From assembly GCA_904419785.1 (NCBI GenBank), contig CAJFSY010000003.1:1-64000 (forward strand): a stretch of DNA of 64,000 nt, in the 5' to 3' direction. Of the stretch, positions 53,683 to 62,523 are shown one piece after another (position 1 is the first letter of the stretch; each line of letters opens with the position of its first letter). The notes under the pieces were generated by a model. The model did not search any database. It had not been told where the DNA came from and saw nothing but the letters and a program-made list of their open reading frames with translations. Made by a program: the position numbers and the translations under genes. The stretch comes from an uncultured Neglectibacter sp. (GTDB lineage: Bacteria > Bacillota > Clostridia > Oscillospirales > Acutalibacteraceae).

Positions 53683-55263
53683 ATGAAAGAGTTCGTGATG
53701 AGCAAAACCAGCCCCATTGTCTCTACCCCTAAGGGAAAGCTTCGGGGCTTCCTGTTTGACGGCGTAAACCACTTTTACGGCATCCGCTATGCAAAAGCCA
53801 AACGCTTTCAGATGCCCCAGCCTGTAGAGCCCTGGGATGGCGTGCGGGATGCCGGCAGCTATGGCATGAACTGCCCTGTCCTCAACGAGCCCATGCCTGC
53901 CGGGGAAGTGATGATCCCCCATCGCTTCTGGCCTTCTTCGGAACACTGCCAATACTTGAACGTTTGGACTACCGACTGCGACCCATCCGCTAAAAAGCCC
54001 GTTATGTTCTGGATCCACGGCGGCGGCTACTCCGCTGGCTCCGCTATTGAGCAGGTCTGCTACGACGGCTTCAATCTGGCGAAAAAGGATGACGTGGTGG
54101 TCGTCACAGTCAACCACCGGCTCAACGCTTTCGGATATCTGGACATGTCCGATTTCGGGGATAAATATAAGAATTCCGTCAACGTGGGAATGGCCGATCT
54201 GGTGGAAGCTTTACGCTGGGTAAGAGATAATATCTCCTGCTTTGGCGGAGACCCGGAAAATGTGACGATTTTCGGGCAATCCGGCGGCGGCGGAAAAGTA
54301 ACGGTATTAGGGCAGATTCCCGAAGCCGAGGGCTTGTTCCACAAGATGATCGTCATGTCCGGCGTTATCCCCAGCAATGATTTCGCTTCCGACTGCACTC
54401 CGAAAGAACTGGTTTTGGAGATTTTGAAGAATCTGCGCATCGAGGAAAAAGACGCGGAGAAATTGGAAAAAGTTCCGGTTCCCCAATTCATCTGGGCAGT
54501 CAATAAAGCTTGCAAAACTATGGAACGCCAAGGCAAACGTGTCAACTGGACCCCCGTTCCCAACGAATATTACACCTGCGATCCGCTGCAAGGCGATTTC
54601 TCCCCTGCCTCTTTGAAAATCCCCACCATGGTGGGCACAGTCATCGCGGAGTTCGGCATCGTACATGATTATGGCGATCGTTCCCAGCTCACCGTGGCGG
54701 AACAGGAAAAATATGTGAAGGAGCTTTATGGCGAAGAAGGCGGCGAAAAGATTTTGACCGCTTTCCGCAAAGCGTATCCAAATACCAGCGAAATCTACGC
54801 CACAGATTTGGAAACGTTCTTCCTGCCGGATACTGTGAAGTACATAAAGAAAAAAGCCAAAGAAGCCAGCGCGCCTGTTTACAATTACATGTTCGCGAAG
54901 GTTTTCGATTACGACGGCGGCCGCGCTGCCTGGCATTGTTCGGACATCCCTTATTTCTTCCATAACGGCGAGTTGATCCCCATTTGCCATCAAAAGGGAT
55001 GGGAAGAACTGGAGCGGGTCATGACAGGCGCTTTTGTAAACTTTGCCCGCACCGGCGATCCCAACGTAGAGGGCCTGCCTCAATGGGACCCCTGCACAGC
55101 AGAGAAAACGCTCACCATGGTGTTTGACGATACATGCGCCGTGCAAGAGAATATGCATGATGAACTTCTGCCTCTTGTGGAAAAATACAAACCGCCTTTC
55201 CAGCTCAACCACACCATCCCCGATGACGAGGACGATGAAGGCGGCAACGCCTGGGTGTTTTAA
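53683..55263 (+). CDS. Carboxylesterase family B protein
   Basis: A 526-aa alpha/beta hydrolase. The family's N-terminal VSTPKGKLRGF and GIRYA segment, the oxyanion-hole motif WIHGGGYSAGS and the nucleophile elbow GQSGGG are visible. The catalytic His lies in AWHCSDIPYFF. Canonical family B enzymes have GESAG at the elbow, so this is a variant. No signal peptide, hence cytoplasmic. In this glycan region it might remove acyl groups from sugars, but this is not shown. GGGAGG lies 10 nt before the ATG. Confidence 0.85.
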   Translation: MKEFVMSKTSPIVSTPKGKLRGFLFDGVNHFYGIRYAKAKRFQMPQPVEPWDGVRDAGSYGMNCPVLNEPMPAGEVMIPHRFWPSSEHCQYLNVWTTDCDPSAKKPVMFWIHGGGYSAGSAIEQVCYDGFNLAKKDDVVVVTVNHRLNAFGYLDMSDFGDKYKNSVNVGMADLVEALRWVRDNISCFGGDPENVTIFGQSGGGGKVTVLGQIPEAEGLFHKMIVMSGVIPSNDFASDCTPKELVLEILKNLRIEEKDAEKLEKVPVPQFIWAVNKACKTMERQGKRVNWTPVPNEYYTCDPLQGDFSPASLKIPTMVGTVIAEFGIVHDYGDRSQLTVAEQEKYVKELYGEEGGEKILTAFRKAYPNTSEIYATDLETFFLPDTVKYIKKKAKEASAPVYNYMFAKVFDYDGGRAAWHCSDIPYFFHNGELIPICHQKGWEELERVMTGAFVNFARTGDPNVEGLPQWDPCTAEKTLTMVFDDTCAVQENMHDELLPLVEKYKPPFQLNHTIPDDEDDEGGNAWVF

Positions 55264-55345
55264 CGCCAATCCAAACGGCAGAAATGCCTTCTAAAATCCA
55301 AAATTACTGCCTTGAGCATGGTTTTTTGAATAAGTCCACTAAAAG

Positions 55346-55396
55346 AAAAAATGCCCCTGGCGCAGCCTGTTTTTAAGCTGCTCCAGGGGCGTTTTT
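55346..55396 (+). terminator. Terminator after the carboxylesterase gene
   Basis: GCCCCTGG/CCAGGGGC with an inner GCAGC/GCTGC stem, flanked by A and T tracts. The DUF3737 remnant on the minus strand ends just beyond it, so it may be bidirectional. Confidence 0.88.
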
Positions 55397-55418
55397 GCCT
55401 GGTAAAAAGATTTTGGGG

Positions 55419-56258
55419 TCACGGACGTTGCACCACAACTTCTCCCAACGCCCCATCCAAGTCCCGTATCACCTCTCCCACTTGGGGGACCACGATGCGG
55501 CCCCTCATGGGGTTCTTAATGCTGATCACCGGCGTAGTGATGGTGGCTTCCACCTCAGAACGTTCAAAAGCCAAGTCAGTATCTACCATGCGGCAGTTTA
55601 TAAGCTTTAGACCTTTGCAATAGCACAAGGGCTGAGTACCTATGATCTCACAGTTCTCAAATGTGACGTTCTCACACTACCAGGCAAGATATTCCCCTTT
55701 CACCACGCTGTCACGTACCACCACGTTTTTAGCGTGCCAGAAGGCGTCTTTCGTGTCAAACCGGCAATTCTCGAACTGGGAATCCTCAATATATTGAAAG
55801 GAGTATTTTCCTTTCAAGCTTACATCACGGAAGCGCAGCCCTTGGGAGCGCATCATGAAGTATTCGCTTTGGACAGTGGAGCCAGCCATCTCTATGCCTT
55901 TCACCGACCAGCCGAACTCCGGGGAATCCACATCGCAGCCGGTCATAGTGACATCTGAGCATTCCCGCAGCGCCTTGATCCCATGCAGTTTCGTATCCTC
56001 AATGTGGATGTGATGGGAATACCACAGCGCCGCCCGGCAAGACCCTGTCATTTCCGAATTGCGTATATTCAGCTCCTCGTCGTGCCAGAAAGGATAGCGC
56101 AGGTTAAAAAAGCAGTGATCCACCTCCACCTGCCGGCATTCTTTGAACGCGCTTTCCCCATCCGCAGGGCCGTCGAAGGAACAATCCTTCACCAACACCT
56201 GAACGCTTCCATAAAGGGCACGTTCCTGGTCAAATGTTTGGTTTTCAATGGTTTTCAT
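55419..56258 (-). pseudogene. DUF3737 beta-helix protein interrupted by an in-frame TAG
   Basis: Reading from ATG 56258 (GGGAGG upstream) the frame encodes a right-handed beta-helix protein of the DUF3737 family (MKTIENQTFDQERALYGS), ending at a TAG at 55677-55679 after GEYLAW. The same frame then continues for 86 codons as CENVTFENCEIIGTQPLCYC and on to VVVQRP, which is the normal C-terminal third of the family. The stop replaces a position that is usually Tyr (GEYLxWY-x-EN). The total would be about 279 aa, the usual family length. A single TAT/TAC-to-TAG change explains it; suppression cannot be ruled out. Function of DUF3737 is unknown. Confidence 0.8.
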
Positions 56259-56520
56259 CAGAATAACCTCCCTCTTTCGCAGGCGTTTCCGTTTCTCCGC
56301 CTTTTTCCATTTCATACACCAGATAATCCAAGCAGCATATCTGCTGTTCTTTTCGGTGGACTGTATCAAGCAACTGTTGGCGGTGCTGTGAAAGCAGCCG
56401 CAGCTGCCCGTTTGTATCCCCACGCGCCCCTAAGGACAGGAACTCCTCTACAACCCTGCTACAGCATCCGGCGTCCCGCAGATTTTGAACCACGTTCGGT
56501 TTGGAAGCCCATGCTTTCAC
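56245..56520 (-). CDS. Small helical protein of unknown function, upstream of DUF3737
   Basis: A 91-aa protein, mostly helical, with a Leu/Gln-rich coiled-coil stretch (QLRLLSQHRQQLLDTVHR) then ICCLDYLVYEMEK. Small clostridial proteins of this general look, resembling MerR dimerisation helices without the DNA-binding domain, occur but have no assigned function. The GTG start follows GAGGCGG. Its end overlaps the DUF3737 start by 14 nt, indicating coupling, and it lies divergent from the LysR gene. Confidence 0.6.
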   Translation of the reverse strand: MKAWASKPNVVQNLRDAGCCSRVVEEFLSLGARGDTNGQLRLLSQHRQQLLDTVHRKEQQICCLDYLVYEMEKGGETETPAKEGGYSDENH

Positions 56521-56564
56521 AAAAACCGCCTCATTTCCAAATCTTTTCAGTTTGTTCTGGTATC

Positions 56565-56650
56565 TAGTATAAGTCTAAGAAAATCAAATAGCAATTACTT
56601 ATTACAAATAGATTTTTATAGTTGAAACTTATGAATCTATATGGCATACT
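56565..56650. promoter_or_regulatory. Divergent promoters between the DUF3737 operon and LysR
   Basis: On the minus strand TTGCTA (56589-56594), an 18-nt spacer and TATACT (56565-56570). On the plus strand TTGAAA (56622-56627), a 17-nt spacer and CATACT (56645-56650). Three copies of ATAAGT/ACTTAT (56568-56573, 56597-56602, 56627-56632) lie between and over the boxes and may be LysR-binding half-sites. Confidence 0.5.
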
Positions 56651-56673
56651 TATGCAAAGAAAGGAGGTCTAAA

Positions 56674-57588
56674 ATGGAACTTCGGGTTTTGCAATATTTT
56701 CTAGCAGTAGCCAGAGAACAAAATATCTCCGCGGCAGCCCAGTCCCTGCACCTGAGCCAGCCCACGCTTTCCACACAGCTCAAAGCTTTGGAGGAAGAGT
56801 TGGGCAAACAACTGCTGATCCGGGGCTCGAAAGGCTCCCGGAAAATCACCCTTACGGAAGAAGGGATGATTCTGCGGAAACGGGCGGAAGAAATTCTCTC
56901 CCTTGTCCACAAGGCGGAAGAAGAGATCACCCACTCTGACGAGACGGTGGTGGGCGAAATCGCTATTGGCGCCGGAGAAACAGATATTGTCCGCTATTTT
57001 GCCAAGGTCGCCAAGGCGCTTCAACCTCGTTATCCGGAAATCCGCTACCGCATTTCCAGCGGCAACGCCGAATATGTTTTGGAACGCCTAGATAAAGGGC
57101 TGATCGACTTTGGGCTGCTGTTCGGGGAGACCGACCCTCAAAAATACCAGTCCCTGGCCCTTCCCGCCAAGGACACCTGGGGTGTGCTGATGCCGGAAGA
57201 TTCCCCGCTGGCAAAACAGGAAACCATCTCCCCCCAAGACTTATGGGACAAGCCTTTGATCGTATCCCATCAGCGGGGAGGGAGCCATCTGTTATCTCGC
57301 TGGCTTCACCGGGAATATTCCCAGCTGAACGTGGTCGCCACATACAACCTGGTGTTTAATGCTTCCCTTCTGGTGGAAGAAGGGTTGGGTTATGCCTTAT
57401 GCCTGGATAAACTTATCCATACCCAGGGGACTTCCCTCTGCTTTCGGCCCCTTTCCCCGCGCCTGGAAGCTTCGGCTTATGTGGTTTGGAAAAACTATCA
57501 AGTGTTTTCCAAAGCCGCGGATACCTTTCTCACCTGCCTGCGAAAAACGCTGGCCCAAGAATCCCAGCAAGCACAGCAGCCCTATTGA
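56674..57588 (+). CDS. LysR-family transcriptional regulator
   Basis: A 304-aa regulator. The winged helix-turn-helix MELRVLQYFLAVAREQNIS with LSQPTLSTQLKALEEELG is at the N-terminus, and the effector-binding domain follows (GEIAIGAGETDIV onward). The ATG at 56674 follows AAAGGAGG at 7-8 nt. It is divergent from the 91-aa protein/DUF3737 unit, the classic arrangement for a LysR target. Confidence 0.92.
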   Translation: MELRVLQYFLAVAREQNISAAAQSLHLSQPTLSTQLKALEEELGKQLLIRGSKGSRKITLTEEGMILRKRAEEILSLVHKAEEEITHSDETVVGEIAIGAGETDIVRYFAKVAKALQPRYPEIRYRISSGNAEYVLERLDKGLIDFGLLFGETDPQKYQSLALPAKDTWGVLMPEDSPLAKQETISPQDLWDKPLIVSHQRGGSHLLSRWLHREYSQLNVVATYNLVFNASLLVEEGLGYALCLDKLIHTQGTSLCFRPLSPRLEASAYVVWKNYQVFSKAADTFLTCLRKTLAQESQQAQQPY

Positions 57589-57597
57589 TATAAAAAC

Positions 57598-57640
57598 AAA
57601 AATGCCTGCCATGGACAAACTTTCCACGGCAGACATTTTC
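57598..57640 (+). terminator. Shared terminator between LysR and the GH35-like gene
   Basis: AAAATG-CTGCC and GGCAG-CATTTT arms form an imperfect hairpin with T tracts on both outer sides; the flanking genes converge on it. Confidence 0.7.
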
Positions 57641-57687
57641 TATTTTATCCCCAAAACAAAACTACAATATTTTTATGAAAACAAAGG

Positions 57688-59247
57688 TCAATTTACTTTC
57701 CCCTTGACCCCCATGGTGGGGTTCAAGCGGATACGCACAACCTCCCCCTTACGGGCGTAAAGCTCATAATTGGTTTCGTCCCCATTGCGTCGGAAATCTA
57801 CCACCCATTTGTCCCCTTCAAAATGGCCCTCTTCCACCGTCAGGAAGTTCAGCTGGTTCGATTGCCGGCAGGCCATCCAGAAACGGGGCATTTCTTCATT
57901 CGGTCCTGGACGGGAAACAAAATCCAACGCCACGTTGTCGCCGGTAAGATAAAATTCCGTTTCCCCGGTCTGTACCAAAATACCCCGGCCGCGCGGCAGT
58001 GTTTCACGGGTATCCGGAATTCTGCGGCGAACATCAAAATGGGCGGTAATCCGGTAATCTGGAAGCTGGATGAGCTGCTCAGCCATAAATTCATCTTGGA
58101 TGATCGGGTGGATATTCCCTGTGCCATGGTATTTTACCAACAGCGGGGCAATATTGCGCACCATCTGGAAAGAAACCGCTGTATCCTTTACGTCTTCCCG
58201 CAAATTTCCTTCCTCATCCAACGTGCTTTCCGCGCCAAAGCAGCAAATACCAACAGCCTCATATTGCGCCGCGGCACGAATCACATTCAGCGCTGCCGCA
58301 GTTCCTACAAAACCGCTTTCAGGAATAAACAAGGCATTATCTTCTCGACGGTACGCTTCGCAGAAATGGGTATAATGGTCACGAGCGGGAGTATAAATAT
58401 CCGGGCAAAGCAGGTCAATGGAAGGGGCCGCTTTTTTCCAAATATCCAGCACCCGCACCGCCGGACCGCCGGAATTATAGGCCATGCCCCCCTCGCTGTA
58501 AGGGAAACCCAGCATAGCGTTTACATACATGGGAATGTTATAAACCTGTTTTCCTGCAGCGGCGATCTCATCAATGTATCTGGCTTGATACCACGCGGTA
58601 AACGCTTCGTTGGCATAGCGGCCAAACCGTCCCCGCCAGGAATTATCTTTTAAAGAAGCGCCGCTATCCTCGATCTCCACGCCATCCAGCTCTGCCGGCA
58701 CAGGCTTTTCAAAATCCTGCTGCGCCTCATCGGAATAATCCCGGTCTGTTCCTCCCAAACCAGCTTCATTTTCCACCTGCACCGCCAACACGGTGCCATA
58801 ATCCTCGTCTTCCTCTTTAATGCACTTCATCAGTTCCACAAACGCCCGCTGATCCGCGCGCATAGTGGCCTGGCAGTGGGGAGACATAGAAGGAACCGGC
58901 AAGCCATCGGGCTCCACCGCCAGACGATAGATATCGGGGCGAATTTTCACATATTCCGGCACATAGTTGGGATGGCCGTTTTTGTTGGTGGCAAACCAGA
59001 GGATTACCAAATACAATCCCGCTTCCCGTGCCGTGTGGATCAATTCCCGCACATGGGTTGTATCATAAACGCCTTCTTCCGGTTCCAGCCAATACCAATA
59101 GACAGGGGCTTCCAGCAGATTGCCGTGAAATTCCCGGATAGCGCGGATTGTTTGCTCCATCATTGGACTGCCTGTAGAAGAATTGTGGCTTTGTAAGCCG
59201 GTGAGCAGCAGAGGGTTCCCTTGCTTATCTTGAAAAAACGTTTTCAT
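57688..59247 (-). CDS. GH35-like (DUF5597-type) glycoside hydrolase
   Basis: A 519-aa clan-A glycosidase. The TIM barrel starts at FFQDKQGNPLLLTGLQSHNSS, with acid/base E161 in VQVENEAG and nucleophile E310 in FIPESGF. A C-terminal beta domain (about 390-519) is typical of DUF5597-type beta-galactosidase relatives. The substrate is probably a beta-galactoside, but other sugars are possible. No signal peptide. GGAAAGGAAA precedes the ATG. It is on the same strand as the GH42 remnant, 82 nt downstream. Confidence 0.82.
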   Translation of the reverse strand: MKTFFQDKQGNPLLLTGLQSHNSSTGSPMMEQTIRAIREFHGNLLEAPVYWYWLEPEEGVYDTTHVRELIHTAREAGLYLVILWFATNKNGHPNYVPEYVKIRPDIYRLAVEPDGLPVPSMSPHCQATMRADQRAFVELMKCIKEEDEDYGTVLAVQVENEAGLGGTDRDYSDEAQQDFEKPVPAELDGVEIEDSGASLKDNSWRGRFGRYANEAFTAWYQARYIDEIAAAGKQVYNIPMYVNAMLGFPYSEGGMAYNSGGPAVRVLDIWKKAAPSIDLLCPDIYTPARDHYTHFCEAYRREDNALFIPESGFVGTAAALNVIRAAAQYEAVGICCFGAESTLDEEGNLREDVKDTAVSFQMVRNIAPLLVKYHGTGNIHPIIQDEFMAEQLIQLPDYRITAHFDVRRRIPDTRETLPRGRGILVQTGETEFYLTGDNVALDFVSRPGPNEEMPRFWMACRQSNQLNFLTVEEGHFEGDKWVVDFRRNGDETNYELYARKGEVVRIRLNPTMGVKGKVN

Positions 59248-59329
59248 TGGTTATGTTTCCTTTCCATTTTCTTTTGGGAGATTACTATATTCAATTTCTT
59301 TTTTCCATATAAGCCCCGAAACAAAATCA

Positions 59330-61123
59330 TTAACGCTCTAAAAGTTCCACCTCATAGGGGGGCAGACATACTTGGCCCTTATATTCCTTGCCGGTAAACA
59401 AGCCCCGTCCTTCCCCAAGGAAGGTTAAAGGTTCTCTCGTGGTGTTCACATAGAGAGTCTTGTCCTCATCCAACGCCCTGGCGGCAATTCCCAAAGGCAA
59501 CCCGTTGAACGCCGGTTTGATAGCGCAAACATCTTCCAACAGTTTGCGCAGCATTTTTTCGTCGGCGGGAACGCCCACATAGATTGCTTTTCCTTTTCCA
59601 TAAGGGTTACAGCTAATCGCCGTAGTAAATGGCCCTTCTGCTCCTTCATATTCCACAAGCGGCTGGGCTGTGGTAAGCTCCAAAAACTCGTGATAATTGA
59701 TCTCATCCAGCCAGGTTTCCCCATTCTTGCCAATAGAGACTTTTCGCCGCAGCAGCTTCATGGGCGTCTTTTCCAGGCTTCCCACGTTAACCGCGGAAAC
59801 ATGGGTCACAGCCCGGTCAAATCCCCGGACTTTTACTCCAAACACATCGCACAATCTGCCTGGCAGGGAGGTATCGAACACTTGATTATTTTCGTCCACT
59901 TTGGCGGAAAAAGCGGTCATAATAACCGTCGCGCCGCCTTCCAACTGCTTTCGGATGGAAGCCTCTGTCTCCGGGGTCATCTCAGCGTTGCCGGGAAGAA
60001 TGAGCACACGGTATTGGTTTTCAATCTCCCGCAAATCCACCAAGGCGCAGTCGCGGTTCAGCCGGTAAGCTGCGGTGAAGGCTTCCACCGCCTGATCACG
60101 ATGGGAAACCGTATAGTAATCCTTGGCATATTCGCTGATAAGCAGATCTTCAAAAGAATAAGCGATCGCTATCTCAGGCTGTCGTTTTCTCGGAAACAGG
60201 CGTTTCTCTTCCAGAAGCTTGGCTTCTTCCGCGATCTGCCGGAATTCCCAAAGCTTCCAGCTGGGCTCGCCGTCATGGTCCAGCAAGCCAAAAAGATACT
60301 GCTCTTCCCCTCCCAGCATAGACCTCCAGGTCCAGGCCAGGATAGCTTGGCTGCCATAGATATAGGTGAGGTAAGCGTACATGCGCATGGCCTTTCGAGG
60401 GCATCCATAACCGCCGTTTCCCCCTACCTGGAATTCCAGGTTCCAGTCGGGCAAAGGATTTTCTACCGCCCGGTGAACATTGCAGAAACAAGCTCCTATA
60501 ATCCCTTTCTCATCTTCCGGATTGATTCCCGGATAAAAACCCTGGCCGGAAAAATCTGTCAAACGGCGCCAGCTGTGGTTGTAGTCAAAGCCTACCGCCG
60601 GGTTTTCCGCCCAATGGTTGGAAGACACAGGGATTCCCGGCGCGAACCGGTTCACGGTGTCTTTCAAACCCGCCATATATTCCACCAGCTCTTGCGAGAA
60701 AAACCGCCGCATATCCAAATACCGTTCCGGAGCTCCTACCACTTCCCCGCCAATCGGGAAATCCACTTGCTCAAAGGATTGCAGCTTCCGGCTCCAACGG
60801 TGGGAAGCCCAGGCGTGGTTCAACGTTTCCAAAGTGCAATACCGCCGTTTCAGCCAAGCCACAAACCGCTCTCTGGCAGTGGGGCTGTAAGAAATAAAGC
60901 CAGAGCCCAGCTCGTTGCACATTCCAAACGCCATCAGTGCCGGATGGGAAGCATACCGCTGGGCCATTTTCGCCGCCAGCCTGTAGGCGTATTCCTGAAA
61001 ATGGGGGTCGCCTACATCTTCCATATATCGGTAATGGGCGTTTTGGCGAATGCCGTTACGGTCCACTATATCGATAGAGGGGAATTTTTTATGCAGCCAG
61101 GTGGGCGCCGGCCGCGTGGGAAT
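59330..61123 (-). pseudogene. Glycoside hydrolase family 42 gene lacking its 5' end
   Basis: From about 61123 down the frame reads IPTRPAPTWLHKKFPSIDIV and then a full GH42 barrel. Acid/base Glu is in FGMCNELG and the nucleophile is in WNLEFQVG; numbered from the GTG at 61066 these are E52 and E211. Intact GH42 proteins have roughly 100 further N-terminal residues (first barrel strands), and no start codon with a binding site is present where homology begins. The upstream DNA is the antisense of a solute-binding gene, so the 5' end has been lost at a junction. A shorter product from GTG 61066 would lack part of the barrel. Confidence 0.8.
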
Positions 61124-62436
61124 ACACCAGCCAGAACAACGTGGAAGAAGAAGGCTTGTGGTGCGTTCCTTCTGAGATTTCTACCCGTGAGCCTACAGAG
61201 TCTCTGGCAGGCCTGGAGCCCAACTCCGCTTTATATATCCGCTGGGATCTGTATGAGCAGCTGGGATATCCGGAAATCAACACCCTGGAAGACCTGCTCC
61301 CCATTTTGAAAGATATGCAGGACCTGGCAGGCACCAGCGATTCCGGCCAGCCCGTTTACGGTATTTCCCTGTTTAAAGACTGGGACGGCGCTTACGCTTC
61401 CAACGTGGCTGAGCTGAGCTCTATGTATGGTTACGACCGCGTTGGCTACGCTTTCCATAAAGCCGATGGTTCCGGTGAGATCCAGAACATGCTGGACGAA
61501 GATTCCGAGTATATGCGCGCAATCCGGTTCTATAACAAAGCCAACCAGATGGGCATCCTCGATCCCGAATCCACCACACAAAACTACGATACCCTGACCG
61601 GCAAATATGCTGATGGCGCTGTTTTGTATTCTCAGCTGCCCTGGCATGGCGCCGTGGCCTATAACACCGACGCTCATACCTCCGAAGGCAAAGGCATGTA
61701 TATGGCAGAGCTGAAAGACGCCACAACTCGTCAGTGGGGCGCTTACAATGTGGGTAACACCGAGGTTGTCATGATGGTGGGCAGCAAGGCTCAAGACCCC
61801 CAGCGCATGGTAGACTTCATCAACTGGCTCTATTCTCCCGAAGGAATCGCTTGCGCCACTGACCGTTACTGCGGTCCTGAGGGCGTGCTGTATACCGTTG
61901 AAGATGGCGAGCCTGTCCTTACCGATCTGGGCAAACAGTGCTTTGTGGACGGTGATGGCACCATGCCTGAAGAATACGGCGGCGGTTCTTGGAAAGACGG
62001 CGGTTCCAAGTTGGGCTACAAGTTCATTTCCGCTGGTGATGTAAACCCCGAAACCGGTGTTCTGTATGCCCCCACCATGTGGGATTCTTACGCCGAACTG
62101 ACCACCAACCCGGCCATGGAAAAATGGAAAGAGCACATGGGCGCTGAAAATGCCATTGATTTCCTCACTCAGAAAAATGAGCTGATGGTATCTCCCGGTA
62201 TTTCCTTTGCTCCCGAAGCCGACTCTACTGAGATTGCCACACTGCGTTCCCAGGTTGGTTCTGTAATCGTGGAAAACACTTGGAAAGCTATCTTCGCCTC
62301 CACGGATGAAGAGTGCGAGCAGTATATCCAGGCAATGATCGAAACCGCCAAGGGCCTTGGTTATGACGACGTTTACGCTGTAGACGAAGCAAACGCTCAA
62401 GCCAAACGCGACGCTTGGAAAGCAGTATTGGAATAA
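61117..62436 (+). pseudogene. Family 1 extracellular solute-binding protein gene lacking its 5' end
   Basis: The frame is open across the junction and reads WEYTSQNNVEEEGLW, then an Lpl-type sugar ABC solute-binding protein down to DAWKAVLE. About 440 residues are kept, including GLEPNSALYIRWDLYEQLGYP near its start. Intact proteins of this kind are about 520-560 aa with a lipoprotein signal peptide; here the signal peptide and around 100 residues are missing. No permease genes adjoin it. It should be non-functional as it stands, unless the missing part lies across an assembly gap. Confidence 0.78.
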
Positions 62437-62472
62437 TGAAACATTACGCGTGAGTTTTCCTCACGAAATCAG

Positions 62473-62510
62473 AAGGACCACCTTCCCAATTTGGAAAGGT
62501 GGTCTTTCTT
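62473..62510 (+). terminator. Terminator after the solute-binding gene
   Basis: GACCACCTT and AAGGTGGTC arms with an AT-rich loop, followed by TTTCTTT. The sensor-kinase gene on the other strand ends 14 nt beyond. Confidence 0.85.
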
Positions 62511-62523
62511 TATGTCTTATCAG

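Noticed and set aside
59690-61309. A 539-codon plus-strand open frame opposite GH42 and crossing the 61.1-kb junction
   Set aside because: GH42 motifs are on the minus strand; the plus-strand product has no domain and changes character at the junction.
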